From assembly GCF_932526225.1 (NCBI RefSeq), contig NC_064042.1:6503540-6567539 (forward strand): a DNA stretch of 64,000 bases, read 5' to 3'. A program made the translations under genes and the position numbers. Below, in pieces: positions 11,514 to 24,400 of this stretch. Every line of letters begins with the position of its first letter. Position 1 is the first letter of the stretch. Under the pieces are notes generated by a model that was not told the origin of the DNA, ran no database searches, and saw nothing but the letters and a program-made list of their open reading frames with translations. The stretch comes from Nematostella vectensis. Its lineage: Eukaryota; Cnidaria; Anthozoa; Actiniaria; Edwardsiidae.

Positions 11514-11723
11514 TTTCGTGTCGACACCACAGGCTTCCCAGTCGGCTGATTTGTATATTGATTTCATATCGACCACCGGTGTTTTAGCGCATGCGCGAGT
11601 TTCATATAGTGGATGCAATTTCGTGTCCACACCACAGGGTTCCCAGTCGGCTGATTTGTATTTTGATTTCATGCAGATCAGCGGTCTTTTCGAGAACCCC
11701 TGTACTGCAACATGTTCGTCCCG
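11514..11723 (+). repeat. 105-bp tandem duplication
   Basis: Two copies (from 11,514 and 11,619) of a segment starting TTTCGTGTCSACACCACAGG, about 85-90% alike by eye. No coding role is visible. A separate direct repeat pair (about 11,280-11,380 and 12,660-12,760), containing CGGTGGTAAGACATGAGGTCG-like sequence, flanks this region. Confidence 0.7.
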
Positions 11724-13019
11724 TCCTCCGAACATTCACTTTCTATTAGAAACTTCTAGTATAAATCTAAATTACGTGATACAAGGTGGTTTCTGGTAGG
11801 TCATCCGCTAAATTGTGACTGATCAGGTAAGGAATGTGGCCAGCCTGCGTAGCGGCGGTTTGTTTGTGTTTTAAGCAGCGCGAAACTAGGGCTGTGGAAT
11901 TTAGGTCGCGCAAAGTCTGGTACTAGGATTTGGGGTCTCTCTGATTTGTGGCCGCAAAAAAAAACCGTAACGCTATGAAAAAAAAGCGCAACGCAACGCA
12001 CAAAAATAAACCCATGAGACAAATAACGCCGCTACGAAGGCCAGAATGTGGCGCGCCCATGTCACCACCTGGTCATAGCATAATATAAATATCACGGGAG
12101 AGTGGGTACCTGCATTTTACTAGCAAGCGCGACGTCAGCAAATTCTATCGCAAGCCCTTAACCCACCCTCCCTCTCCAGGGGAGTCAGTGATTTTGTACT
12201 TGTGAATGTATTAGGTCGTATTGTAGCATAGGGATATTCATTGTTCATGACCACAATGTTTGTAAATAAGATTATGATACAAATAGAAATCTGAATGTAT
12301 TAGTATATATATTTCAATAAAGTCGACCGGAGCCCATTCTTGTGCTTATTTTATTTTGATCATTCATTAAATTCATGTCATCATTTTTCTTAATAATTCA
12401 TAATCGGATTTATTAATATAAATCATTCTTACTTTTCATTTGTGTTAAAAAAGGGCGTGGCCAAGAAGGAAGCTATTGCTGGTGCATTAGATTTGGATAA
12501 ACTTTATAATAATTCATTATTCCCAACCCTTTTACAGCCATAATTCATAATTCATCTCCCCCCCCCCCCCCCCCCGACACATATTCGCAAGTCTTCAAAA
12601 CCCTCCCTTGGTAACCCCTCTTTTGTTCGTATTCGCATGTCTTCTCCTAATATCTACGGGTGGAAATTCGTGTTTTCCGCAAGTCTTCCCCGGTGGTAAG
12701 ACATGAGGTCGTAACGCGCATTTCCTCGAGTATTCGACTGCGTAGGATCTGGGGTTTTCCCTTGTCTTCTAAGTGTATTCGCAAATATACTAACTAATAG
12801 CAAAAGCGGTAGAGGGCCAGCGGATGGTTTCTTTTTTTAAAGTTTGAATGTCCAGTCTTGAAATGTTCTTTTTCACGTCTAACAACAGGTAGCCCAGGCT
12901 GTGATTCAGTAGTAGAAGATCTAATCTAATCTAAGATCCAAACTTGTATGAGCAAATGCTACTCTAGACTGTTATTAGCTCTGAATTCTTCGCATTATCT
13001 CCATATATATTTATCTAGA

Positions 13020-13790
13020 CTTTATTTTAAAAAGGCTTTTGACTCTGTGGATCACGGCATCCTCTTGAAGAAACTAACATGGTATGGAGTGGATGAAACC
13101 TATGATACAAAGCTATTCCAATGTATCTCTTTGTGGACGATGAATCAAACATCAAAAACGCTAGCAAGTGTTAAGTCATGACAGTCTCCCGAAAGAAATC
13201 ACCTGCAGTGGTGGCCTATCACCTTGGTGCCACAAATCTGCAGCTTATCAATAGAGAAAGAGATCATCTCGGGGTCACCATATCGACCTGACATGGGACA
13301 CCCGCATTCCATCTGTGGTGTCCTTGGTAGTTCCTAGAATATCCTAGGAACTCCTAGATGATCAGAGGCGCGCATTTGGCTCCCACATTTTCCCAGATCC
13401 GGCAGTTTAGCAAGCGCTGGGTTTTCAAACTTTTTGGAGAATCTAGGAGAATAGCTGAGGATTTGGGAGTTAATAGGATATCCTAGGATACCCTAGGAAC
13501 TCCCAAATGATCAGAGGCGTGCATTTGGCTCCCATATTTTCCTAGATACTCCCAAATTCCATTTCCCAATATATAGGAGTATCTAGGGTATTCTAGGAAA
13601 TCCTAAGAGCTCCCAAATCTTAGGAGTTCATTTCGCAAGACCAACAGAATGCCCAGTCTGGTTAAGAAGACATGTCCCCTTATTACAGACTGCAGGGTCA
13701 GGCGTACTCTGTACCTGTCCTTTGTAAAGTCTCAGCTAACTTTTCTCAATAGTTATCTGGCCTAGCCACGTTTAAATATTTTCTCAAAGA
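13020..13790 (+). mobile_element. Decayed CR1-like non-LTR retrotransposon fragment
   Basis: A reverse-transcriptase palm segment is legible (FKKAFDSVDHGILLKKL, about 13,025-13,075), followed in other frames by FVDD (the YxDD-box position), then LGVTIS (about 13,270), and after an interruption the segment LYLSFVKSQL (about 13,710-13,740). The frame is broken several times. The interruption at 13,318-13,630 consists of CCTAGGAACTC-type palindromic repeats, probably a nested insertion. Clearly non-functional. Confidence 0.75.
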
Positions 13791-13794
13791 ACAC

Positions 13795-14810
13795 TAATCA
13801 AGTCTTACTTGCCCTGCACATGGAGCACCATCACACGGGACAATGGCTGCCACCACATTTGGTTTTTGTCATTTTAATAGGATGCGGAGCTGCATACATA
13901 GAAATTGGTAAACTAGGCGATTCAAAATTTATGGTCAATGACGTCATGTCACACTTTTTTGTGCCCGCTATCTGTACCACTCACGTGACCAGCACATGGG
14001 ACAAGCCAGCTAATTCATCGATCGCTCCATAAATTCTAAACCAATGACATCAGACTAGTTCCAACAAGAATCGGGCCCACACTCTTTTTTTATAAGATTT
14101 TTTTTAATTAATTTAATTTAATTAATTAAATTAATTTAATTTTCAGTTAAGGCTGGGCCGGCTGGGCCATTCTTATTTTTGGGACATTTTAAGGCTAAAT
14201 ATGTTCTTAACAATGTTCTTAATTTTTAGTGTATTTAAGAATACAACAAGAACAGGACCCGTCACCTTGTGACGATATTTAATGAACCCTACACAGTGAA
14301 GCTTCTTTTCCAAAATTATATTTTTAGATTCACTTTTTGCAGTAACCATTAAGTTATATTAATCTTTACAAACAAAAACACACAAAAAAAACACAATAAT
14401 TATTTGGGATCTTTGTAATCACTGTAAGTATTCATACAACATTCTTCAACAACTTAGTTCATATTTTTTTCAAAAAATAAATATCTCTTGAAATCAAATT
14501 CAACATACAGTTTACCTTTCAAATATATCAACATACAGTTCAGCTTCACAGTCTAGATGTGGAACATGTTTCATGTGTTTTCTCTTCTTTCTTAACTCAA
14601 CAAATTATGATAGACACATTTCAAAAGGGTCAGTAACAAGTTCTTGAGCATATCCCTAAATAACATGGCGCCTTTTTTATAATTCTCATGCAGTTGAAGG
14701 AATTTTAGTTCCATAGAGAAGTGATCTTTTCCTTTGTCAAAGCGAAAACACAGATCGGTTTCCCGTCAACATACGTCTTTCCTAAACTTTCTCAAAGCAA
14801 GATACCCAAT
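13795..14810. other. Intergenic region with an AT palindrome
   Basis: No gene seen. A strongly self-complementary run of TTAATTAA/AATTTAAT units lies at about 14,100-14,145. Confidence 0.5.
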
Positions 14811-15110
14811 CTAGATCATCATTTGTATTATCAGACACATCCCAAAATTCAAGTACTCTAATAAGCTTTTAAAGCATGTCCTATTCCATGCTGAAATTAT
14901 TCTTTCTCGGTGACACGATCCGATTTTGATTCCATAGATCTTCCCCATCATCAGACAAACGTTGTTTGTTTTTTTTACTCTAAGGACCGCCTTCAGAGGA
15001 GCTTCATTTCCAGGCATGTCGAAAGCATAGATGTCTCGCACAGTAAGCGGGTTTTCAGAATACTTCTCAGGGTTTTTGGAATGTTTCTCTGTGTTTTCGA
15101 TAATGGGCGC
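14811..15110 (-). CDS. Possible terminal exon of an unrecognised minus-strand gene
   Basis: After a minus-strand acceptor (TTCTTGCAG) a phase-0 open stretch of 99 codons begins API IENTEKHSKN and includes VRDIYAFDMPGNEAPLKAVL, running to a stop at 14,811. Its phase is compatible with the phase-0 donor of the minus-strand exon at 17,706, so it could belong to that gene, but intervening exons are not identified and no family is recognised. It could equally be non-coding. Confidence 0.25.
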   Translation of the reverse strand, partial: APIIENTEKHSKNPEKYSENPLTVRDIYAFDMPGNEAPLKAVLRVKKTNNVCLMMGKIYGIKIGSCHRERIISAWNRTCFKSLLEYLNFGMCLIIQMMI

Positions 15111-15399
15111 CTGCAAGAATTCTCGTCCAAAAGCTTCTGCAGGTTGATGACGTCACACCGCTCGACCAATCAAAAACGTTTGCCCGACAGAGGTAACGCT
15201 TATAATAGTTAAACTCATCGTCTGATAAGTTTGGGGTTAGGTATCGGATAGCTTGGTAACCGCCTAACCAAGCGCACCCGAGGAGCCATGCCTCCGGGCC
15301 ACATATCCCCGCCCCCCAAGGGGATACCCGTCACACCTTTCGGTGGAATATATTTACCTAGCTAGTTGCATGCTACCCTAAGGGTGTGGTGGGAGGGAC

Positions 15400-15535
15400 G
15401 AAAACCCCGCGAATCCAGTGTTGAGTCGAGTAAGATTTGCAGACCTCTCCCGGTTATTCAGTCCTTGGCACGTTTGCATCCTCTCTGAGAGGTCTGCAAA
15501 TCTCGCTCGACTCAACACTGGATTCGCGGGTTTTT
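15400..15535. repeat. Inverted repeat (foldback) with arms of about 49 bp
   Basis: The left arm (about 15,401-15,449, containing CGCGAATCCAGTGTTGAGTC) and right arm (about 15,487-15,535) are near-perfect reverse complements around a loop of about 37 bp. No reading frame. It looks like a small MITE or foldback element. Confidence 0.85.
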
Positions 15536-17705
15536 CGCCGTGTTTTCAATGGCAAAAAGTACTCAAGCAGGAATCTTCGGTAGGCCTACAAGTTCCGATC
15601 ATTTTCGCACCGCCGGACGCGTTTTTTTGGGGAGCTGTTTTCAATGGCTGGAGGCGACCGCTTCGGTAAAAGCAAACGACTCAAGGCAAAATGCGCACAG
15701 CTCGTACTCGAGCAGCTTAGGGAGGGAACTCTCCATCACGGATTATTAGAAGGTGCTGATACAAATACGTAGGGTGTATCTCAAAATGTTCTTGGCAGCA
15801 GATTTGATGTACTCAGCTACTAAATAGCCTACCATACTTGCGATTTTCCGATCTCCTATACTAGTCTTGTCGAAATACTAAAGCTTCTTGGTGCTGAATA
15901 GCATTTGTGTTTACCTATGCCATCTTTTGTGTTTTCCACATGTCAGTTTAATATGTGATGGTTCTCCAGTGTGCTGGGGCGATAGCTCAACGATCAAAGA
16001 CTTACTGGCTGTGGCATATTTGAAGTATAGAAGGTGGAAGAAACATCGGCAAGCACTAAGTATGCCGGCCATTAAAATTTACTCAGTGAGTCAATGGATA
16101 TGTTAGTAGAGATGCCTAACCACACTCTACGTCAGATCGATAAAGGACTTGTGGACTCCGCTCCCAGTCGAGCCGATAAATTTTTTTTTTTGGTTGCGCT
16201 ACTTATAGCGATTCTTGGCACACATATCAGCCATCAACACATATCAGCCGCGCTTCAGAGACTACGTGCTTGCGCATATACAAACAGAAGAAAATGGGCC
16301 CATATTTCTATTTATGTACAGTTTAACGTGAATCGTTGTCGTAAATAAGATTCCATCAAGCATTGTACAATGATATTTGGCAGAAACATTTTGAAGTTGT
16401 TTACTTCTAACAACTGCGAAAAACATTTTTTTTATCCGTTTGAAGAGTGACAACATTTATGCAAAGGTTGGACTGCTTGCCAAAACGGGTCTCTGTAAAA
16501 TGAAGACAGGACCTTCACGGACTTACGCGGACCGGACCTCGACCTTTTTAATACACAAATATATACATAAAATAAAAAAATGTCGTCAAAGAAAAAAAGC
16601 TTGCTTACATTTTTCGTGAGAGTCCCTAGTGCAAGTGTGCCGTTGTTGTGGGGCACCGGGGAACAAACAGAGTTTCTTTTTCATTACGGACTTTGCGCAA
16701 AATTACCGACTTGCTCCAGGTGCTGAAGTAGTTTGAAAAATCGGTAGCTGGAAAATCGGCAACTACCGTGAGAATAGTGACTTAATAAATGGGCTGCTTC
16801 GCTACTTTGTAGCAAGAGAAAACAAATATCACTCTGTCCAAACACTGAGCTGTCAGTTAACTCAATGGGATCTGTTGATTGCCGTTAGAACAGTAACCCT
16901 CTATTGGCTACTTCCCTGCATTGTATTAAGAAGACAAAATAACCAAACCTTTTATTGGCTACTTTGCAATTGTCCTGACATGTTGACTCATCGACGGCTG
17001 ATTGATAACTGATTGTTTTTGAGCCCGGGGGTGGGAGGAGCTTTCCCTTTTATAGCGGAACCTCGTGTTTAATGAACACCTCTATGATTCCGATACAGAC
17101 AACGATCTACTCCCCATGTTTGAGGGGTAAAATAATACTTTCGCTAAACAAAAGATATAATGCTAATTGACATTGTTTTAATGCGAGGGATGTTTTAGCC
17201 TGCGAGCAAGTCTGTACTTTTGCGCAAAGTCCGTAATGAAAAAGAAATCTCCGTCGCATATCCCCCACCCACACACACACAACATCGGCACACACATAAA
17301 CTAATATAAGGAAAGCAGAGGTGCGCGATAAAGAAGTCGAGTCTACCAAACGGGAAGTTGAGTTGAAATAGTGACCCCCCAAAATATGTTCAGAGAACAC
17401 GCAAAATGCAGGCCCAAAGCCAGGGGGAGGGGGGTGCAGGGGGTGCGAGGGTGCGAACGCATCCCCCCACAACGGCCGAAGGTCCACTTTCGGTTCTCAA
17501 TGACGTGCTATTTGTAGACAAAACTATAAAGCACAAGCTAGATAACTCTGGTACGTAGCTAAATACGACAATAAAAGTCCCGTGAAGATACTGCAAAGGC
17601 ATAAAAAAATCCCTCTTTGTTCTCATATGAAAAAAACGCCCACCCCCCCAAGGAATTTTTTTTTTTCTTTTCGACAAATTTTAATTTATTTTGATATTTT
17701 TATAC
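15536..17705. other. No gene seen; some short open stretches
   Basis: A 42-codon ATG frame at about 15,643-15,771 (starting MAGGDRFGKSKRLKAKCAQL) and a 70-codon stretch near 15,890-16,106 are open but have no recognised family. The segment at 17,400-17,510 is related to the interior of the MITE at 1,927. Homopolymers and short microsatellites are scattered through it. Confidence 0.4.
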
Positions 17706-18164
17706 CTTGGTTATAAAACTCAGCATTCTTTCTTTGACAGCGTCTTCGTTAACTTTGCTGCAAAATGGAGGTAGCGTTATATGAAGCGAAGCGGTCGCTC
17801 GTTGAAGTACGATTGTCCCATGTGACAGAATGGTCGTAGCAACCTGTTCAATCACGACGTAAATACACGATTCACTCCACGTGAATTTCAAAGTTTTCGA
17901 AAAGTCAATGCCTGTATTGGACGCATTCAAAAAATGAACCCAAACCCTTATGTAGAGAGCATGGGACCGTTCGGACCAATGGGATGGCAGTGGGAACAAG
18001 GCTGTCGAAATGTTGTAGTAGTTGTCTTTCCATGTGATGTTTTCAAGAGAAGGTTCGACGGTTGTAGATACCATAGCTTGGTAAATGTCGGAATTAGAGT
18101 TGAGGCATTTTCCGTGCGCGTTTTGGAGAAGATACACTAAGATCAAGATAATAACATTTGACAT
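17706..18164 (-). CDS. First exon of an unrecognised secreted or membrane protein
   Basis: The ATG at 18,164 begins a clear signal peptide (MSNVIILILVYLLQNAHG) followed by 135 residues with several N-glycosylation sites (NIT, NIS, NAS) and cysteines spaced as in an extracellular domain. The 153-codon exon ends in phase 0 at donor AAG|GTATAA (17,706). It points away from DDX51 with 269 bp between the two start codons, so they probably share a bidirectional promoter. I do not recognise the family. Downstream exons would lie below 17.7 kb; only a doubtful one (14,811-15,110) was found. Confidence 0.6.
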
Positions 18165-18433
18165 GTTTAGTACATGAAACGGGTAGCGCCAGGGAATGAA
18201 GAAGCAAGGGCCCAACGACAGCTGGATGACCGTGCTAGGTGCTAACTGGTGTGCGGAAGTTCGCGGAAAACTTCACAACCACAGGGAGCCAAGTGTCACG
18301 TGATAATGTTTTTACCCAGGCCCTCGCGCGGTCTAAAAATCAAAATGGCGGACGAACTTGCACCACGAGGCCTCTCGTAAAAATGCACCGATGATTAGAT
18401 TTTCAAAAGCAATATTCAGGTTTTGAACTAAAA
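18165..18433. promoter_or_regulatory. Probable bidirectional promoter (secreted-protein exon / DDX51)
   Basis: The 269 bp between two divergent start codons. It includes CACGTG-like and GC-richer patches and no TATA box at a standard distance. The call rests on gene orientation only. Confidence 0.45.
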
Positions 18434-21400
18434 ATGGACCTGTTTCGTATAGAAAGATACTTAGGTGACGAAGAGTCGCCGGCTAAGTCGAGAAGCTTCT
18501 CAATCAAGGAACATATCGCCCAACGAAGGCGATCTTTAAGAAAATTGTCGCCCAAAATCAACAACAACTCACAGCAAAATATTCAACAAGTTTCGAATCT
18601 TGGTGACGACGAAAAAGCCAAAGACACTATTGAAAATGAGGATTCTAAAAAGAAGAGGCATAAAGATAAAGATCATGACGAGGAACTTGAGGTAAAAATG
18701 GAGAAGAAGAAATCGAAGTCGACGAAAGTCGAGGTTGAACAGCTTGAGGAAGAGCTTTTAGATCTTGGTGAAATCGAGTCTATAAAAAAAATAAGCCAGA
18801 GAGGTAATGAAGAAGGTGAGAGTAAAGATGGGGACAATAGGGGGCTTGAGAAAGACCTCAAAATAGAGGACACAGACATAAATGGAGTGAGACAAGCGTC
18901 GGGTTTCACAGTGATTGGAAGAAACAAGAGAAAAAAGAAAATACACAATGTCCAACGAACTCTACCAGGCTGGCTATCCAACCCTGAGGTGATAAGCCCA
19001 GATTTTGATAAAGGAAAAATTCCGGTGTCTAGCTTACAATGTCTCTCCACATCCCTTCAAAAGAAACTTAAAGAACAAGATATCAACAGTTTCTTCCCAG
19101 TTCAAAGTTCAGTCATACCTGCAATCCTGTCAAACCTTGCTTCAGGGACTCTTGCTGGGCTAGGAGGATACCGTCCTTCTGATATCTGTGTGTCTGCTCC
19201 TACAGGAAGTGGTAAAACCTTGGCGTATGTGCTACCTCTAGTGCAGGCAATTTCACAATGCACTGTTTGCCATCTACAGGCCTTAGTGCTTTTACCTACA
19301 AAAGACCTTGCGAATCAAGTTAAAAGAGTTTTTGATACTTTCATACAAGGCACAAGCGTCAGAGTGGGGCTAGCACCCTCAAATAAAACACTTCAGAAGG
19401 AGCAAGATAGTTTAGTTGGACAAAGGTAAGAACATACACATGTAGGGTTTCTAGATGGAATTCAATTTGTGCTCAATCGCATGTTTCTTCTAATAATGGT
19501 CTTTGTTGATTAAATAAAAATATATGTAGTATTTATTTATAGCATTTATACAACCATCATGTTCTAAGCACTTTTTATAAATGATACTTGATGATACTAA
19601 TTAAGAATGACCATTTTGGAACTGAGAAAAACAAGCGGTAAATATTTTCTTGCCTAGGATCAGTAATGAAACTGTACAGTAACCTTTATAAGTTTTTATA
19701 TAAATCTCTGATCATTTTAGTTGTGGAAGCACAAGCCATGTGAATATCTTAGTAACCACCCCTGGTCGTCTGGTGGAACATATCTCCTCTACTCCTGGAT
19801 TTACTCTTCAACATCTGAGATTCCTAGTTATTGATGAGGCTGATCGCCTGCTTGACCAGTCCTACAACAACTGGCTGTCTAAAGTGATACATGCTGCCCA
19901 AGAGTCTGTGAATACACTCCCTTTAAATGATAGCAGGTTCGTGTCAATCCTCCCAATTTCTTCCAAACTATCCTGACTATTTGGTTGAAAAAATCAGATC
20001 CTAGGAAGCAATTCTAAAGAGGGGAGCACATTCTCCAGAACCAGATCATCAAATGGAAAATAAAAATACTAGGATCAAAGGTGAAACAAAGAGTTTAATA
20101 ATTAAAATTTAAAATGGAAACATAATGAAAAAATGTGGGCTAGTGGATTAGTAAAATAACAAAAAAAAGTAATCCAGCCTTGCTCGAAAATACAAAATGC
20201 AGCTTGAATCCTGATTGTGTATTTTTCTATATTTGTAATAATTATGAAAGTTAAATACTGCATTCTGTTTTAATTCTTGTAGTTCATTTATGTTTCAACT
20301 TGGGACAAAGAGAAAGCACCACAGGCACATCACAGCAGCCAGCTACTCCAAGATTCAGGTTCCTCTACAGAAGCTCTTATTTTCTGCTACAATGACCCAC
20401 AGTCCTGAAAAACTAGCTGCCTTACAGCTGTACAACCCGATGCTGTTTGCTGTTTCTAATACTCCTGAGATGTCAACAGAGAATGATGAAGATGCTGCAG
20501 GTATAAAAGAGTTTGTTGCAACATACCTAGTATGGGGGGGGGGGGGGGGGGGGGCTAAAAAGATGAGTGATGTAGGGGCAGTAGAAACTGAAAGTATTTT
20601 GATGTTCTGTACTCACTTAGTTATTCCATGCACCTCTGTTGAATATACACAGCAGTTAAGCAGCAGTTAAGCAGCAGTTTGCATATTTTAAGATCAAATT
20701 TAAATTAATCTGTGCAGAGTACCTTGCTCTTTAAAGAGACTGTGGTGACAGTGAGCATGACATTGCCAGCACACACACAGGAAGAGATTTTCCAGTACCG
20801 TTTTTACCAGAAATTGTAGAATTGTTAATGCATGGAGCCTTGAGTGTTTTCAAGGGTTGTTGTTAGTTGTTCAAAATCAAATTAAGACTGACAAGGATAA
20901 ACCTTTTCCATACGTAGGAACAAGCCGCTATAGTCTGCCGGTTGGACTGACAGATCACATGGCAGTCTGTAAAAATGGGGAGAAGCCTTTGATGGTGTTA
21001 TTCCTACTTCTCAAGTGTGGATTTAAAGGTGTTCTTTGCTTTACCTCTTCACTTGAGGCAACTCACCGGTGAGTACAAGATAGAGGCTTAGCAAGGAATT
21101 CCCTTTCCCTCACAGGATTAGCAAGGCATCTGCCACACAGGCTTATCAAGGTGTTCCCCACACAGGATTAGCCAGGCATTCCCACACAGGATTAGCAAGG
21201 CATCCCCACACAGGCTTATCAAGGTGTTCCCCACACAGGATTAGCCAGGCATTCCCACACAGGATTGGCAAGGCATCCCCACACAGGATTAGCAAGGCAT
21301 CCCCCCCCCACACGTTTAGCAAGGTGTTCCCCACACAAGATTAGCAAGGCATCCCACACAAGATTAGCAAGGCATCCCACACAGGATTAGCAAGGTATCC

Positions 21401-24400
21401 CACACAAGATTAGCAAGGCATCCCACACAAGATTAAAAAGGCATCCCCACACACGCTTAGCAAGGTGTTCCTCACACAGGCTAAGCAAGGTGTTCCCCAC
21501 ACAAGATTAGCAAAGCATCCCCCATACAAGATTAGCAAGGCATTCCCCTCACAGGATAAACAAGGCGTTACCTATGCTGGCTTAGCAAGGAATTGTTAGT
21601 GAGGCAGTCCCCAAATAGACTATGCAAGACAGTCCACACATAGGCTAAGTAAGTCAACCCCTCACATAGGCTTAACTTGGTGTTCCCATCACAGGCTTAG
21701 CAAGACATTGTTAACAGTCCCCACAGCTTGGTAGGGCATTACCCACATACAGTAGTTTCATAACCAGCACACAAAGTGTACAGACTATTAGGCAACAGAG
21801 CTGTTAGGTAACCATCCACTAGACAACCATCCTACTGTAAATTGTTAGGCAACCATCCACAAGGCAACCATTCTAAGTCTTTAGTCAACTGTCCACTTGG
21901 CAACTAACTTGTTAGTCTACTATGCACTAGACAACACCCCTAAATGGTTAGTTAACTGTCCACTGGACAACCCTTCTAAGTCATTAGTCAACTGTCCACT
22001 TGACAACTAAGTTGTTGGTTGACTATCCACTAGACAGCCCTTCTAAGTCTAAAGTTAACTGTCCACTAGACAACCAACCCAATTCATTAGGTATCGGTTA
22101 CCAGGCAACCATAACCAAGTTGTTATGTTACCACTTGCATAGATAATTCCACAAAAACACAGATTTCTATGTAAAATAGACCAATATGTTGGTCTGATGT
22201 GCTTTCTCTTTAACTGACTTGAACATTATCAGAAAACTATATTATGGTGATGACGGTCATTGGGTGATCATTTGGGTTGGGGTTATGCACCAAATGGATA
22301 TTACTGTACAGGGTTTGTGGTGGGGATAAAAGTGCAGTGCTGTACAGGTGTTAGGAGACATGCCATGTGGTAGAACCCTTCATGGTCTCCTCTACTCGTT
22401 TTCTTGGGTTTCATTGTTCTCCTTTTGTCATTGTCATGTGTTTCATTGTACATTTACCTTGCTTACGAGTGTGCCTGGCACCTTTATATTCTCATTGCCA
22501 CCTCAACATCAAGCTAAATCAAGGAAGCAAAATGCATATTTTTTTCTGTTGTAAATCTCAGATTGTACTTGTTGATCAAACTGTATGGAGAGGTGGCTGT
22601 TGCGGAGTACTCCTCAAGCCTGACACCCCAGCAGAGGCGTGGCATCCTGAGAGATTTCAAACAAGGTGCCATTCAGATCATCATATGTTCAGATGCCATG
22701 GCACGAGGCATGGATATCGACAATGTGTCCTATGTCATCTCTTATGATGCTCCCAATCATGCCAAGGGGTACATCCACAGGGTAGGAAGAACAGCAAGGG
22801 CTGGGAACCAAGGTATTCTCTATAATGATGATAGTTATGATTGTAATTATGATAACCATGATAGTTACGGTGCTAATTTTGTTAAAGATGAGAGTTATGA
22901 TGGTAATTATTATAATGAAGATAATGATGGTAATGGTGGCTCTGGTGGTAGAGGATTTATGGTGATAGGTTTGAAGGTACAGTGGAAAGCTGGTGATTGT
23001 GGTGTAGGTGTTGTTGGATGATGGTTGTGATGTTGTGGTTAGGTGATGGTTATGTAGGCGTGGCTGGTCATGGTGTTGTTGGGTGATAGTTGTGTTGGTG
23101 TTGTTGGGTGATGGAAGTGCTGGTGTTGTTGGGTGATGGTAGTGTAGATGTTGTTGGGTGATTGTTGTGCTGGTGTTGTTCGGTGATGGATGTGTTGGTG
23201 TTGTTGGGTGATGGAAGTGCTGGTGTTGTTGGGTGATGGTAGTGTAGATGTTGTTGGGTGATTGTTGTGCTGGTGTTGTTGGGTGATGGATTTGTTGGTG
23301 TTGTTGGGTGATGGATTTGTTGGTGTTGTTGGGTGATGAATTTGTTGGTGTTGTTGGGTGATGGATTTGTTGGTGTTGTTGGGTGATGGTAGTGTAGATG
23401 TTGTTGGGTGATGGTAGTGCTGGGGTTGTTGGGTGATGGTAGTGCTGATGTTGTTGGATGATGGTTGTGATGTTGTGGTTAGGTGATGGTAATGTAGGCG
23501 TGGCTGGTCATGGTGTTGTTGGGTGATGGTTGTGTTGGTGTTTTTGGGTGATGGTAGTGTAGGTGTTGTTGGGTGATGGTATTGCTGGTGTTGTTGGGTG
23601 ATGGTAGTGTAGATGTTGTTGGGTGATGGTAGTGCTGGTGTTGTTGGGTGATGGATTTGTTGATGTTGTTGGGTGATGGTAGTGTAGATGTTGTTGGGTG
23701 ATGGTAGTGTAGATGTTGTTGGGTGATGGTAGTGCTGGTGTTGTTGAGTGATTGTAGTGTAGATGTTGTTGGGTGATGGTAGTGTAGATGTTGTTGGGTG
23801 ATGGCAGTGCTGGTGTTGTTGGGTGATGATAGTGTATATGTTGTTGGGTGATTGTTGTGCTGGTGTTGTTGGGTGATGGATTTGTTGGTGTTGTTGGGTG
23901 ATGGATTTGTTGGTGTTGTTGGGTGATGGAAGTGCTGGTGTTGTTGGGTGATGGTAGTGTAGATGTTGTTGGGTGATGGTAGTGCTGGGGTTGTTGGGTG
24001 ATGGTAGTGCTGGTGTTGTTGGGTGATGGTAGTGCTGGTGTTGTTGGGTGATGGTAGTGTAGATGTTGTGGGGTGATGGTAGTGCTGGTGTTGTTGGGTG
24101 ATGGTAGTGCTGGTGTTGTTGGGTGATGGTAGTGTAGATGTTGTTGGGTGATGGTAGTGCTGGTGTTGTTGGGTGATGGATTTGTTGGTGTTGTTGGGTG
24201 ATGGTAGTCTGGAGGTTTTTGGGTGATGGATTTGTTGGTGTTGTTGGGTGATTGTAGTGTAGATGTTGTTAGGTGATGGTAGTGCTGGTGTTGTTGGGTG
24301 ATGGTTTTGTTGGTGTTGTTGGGTGATGGTAGTGTAGATGTTGTTAGGTGATGGTAGTGCTGGTGTTGTTGGGTGATGGTTTTGTTGGTGTTGTTGGATG

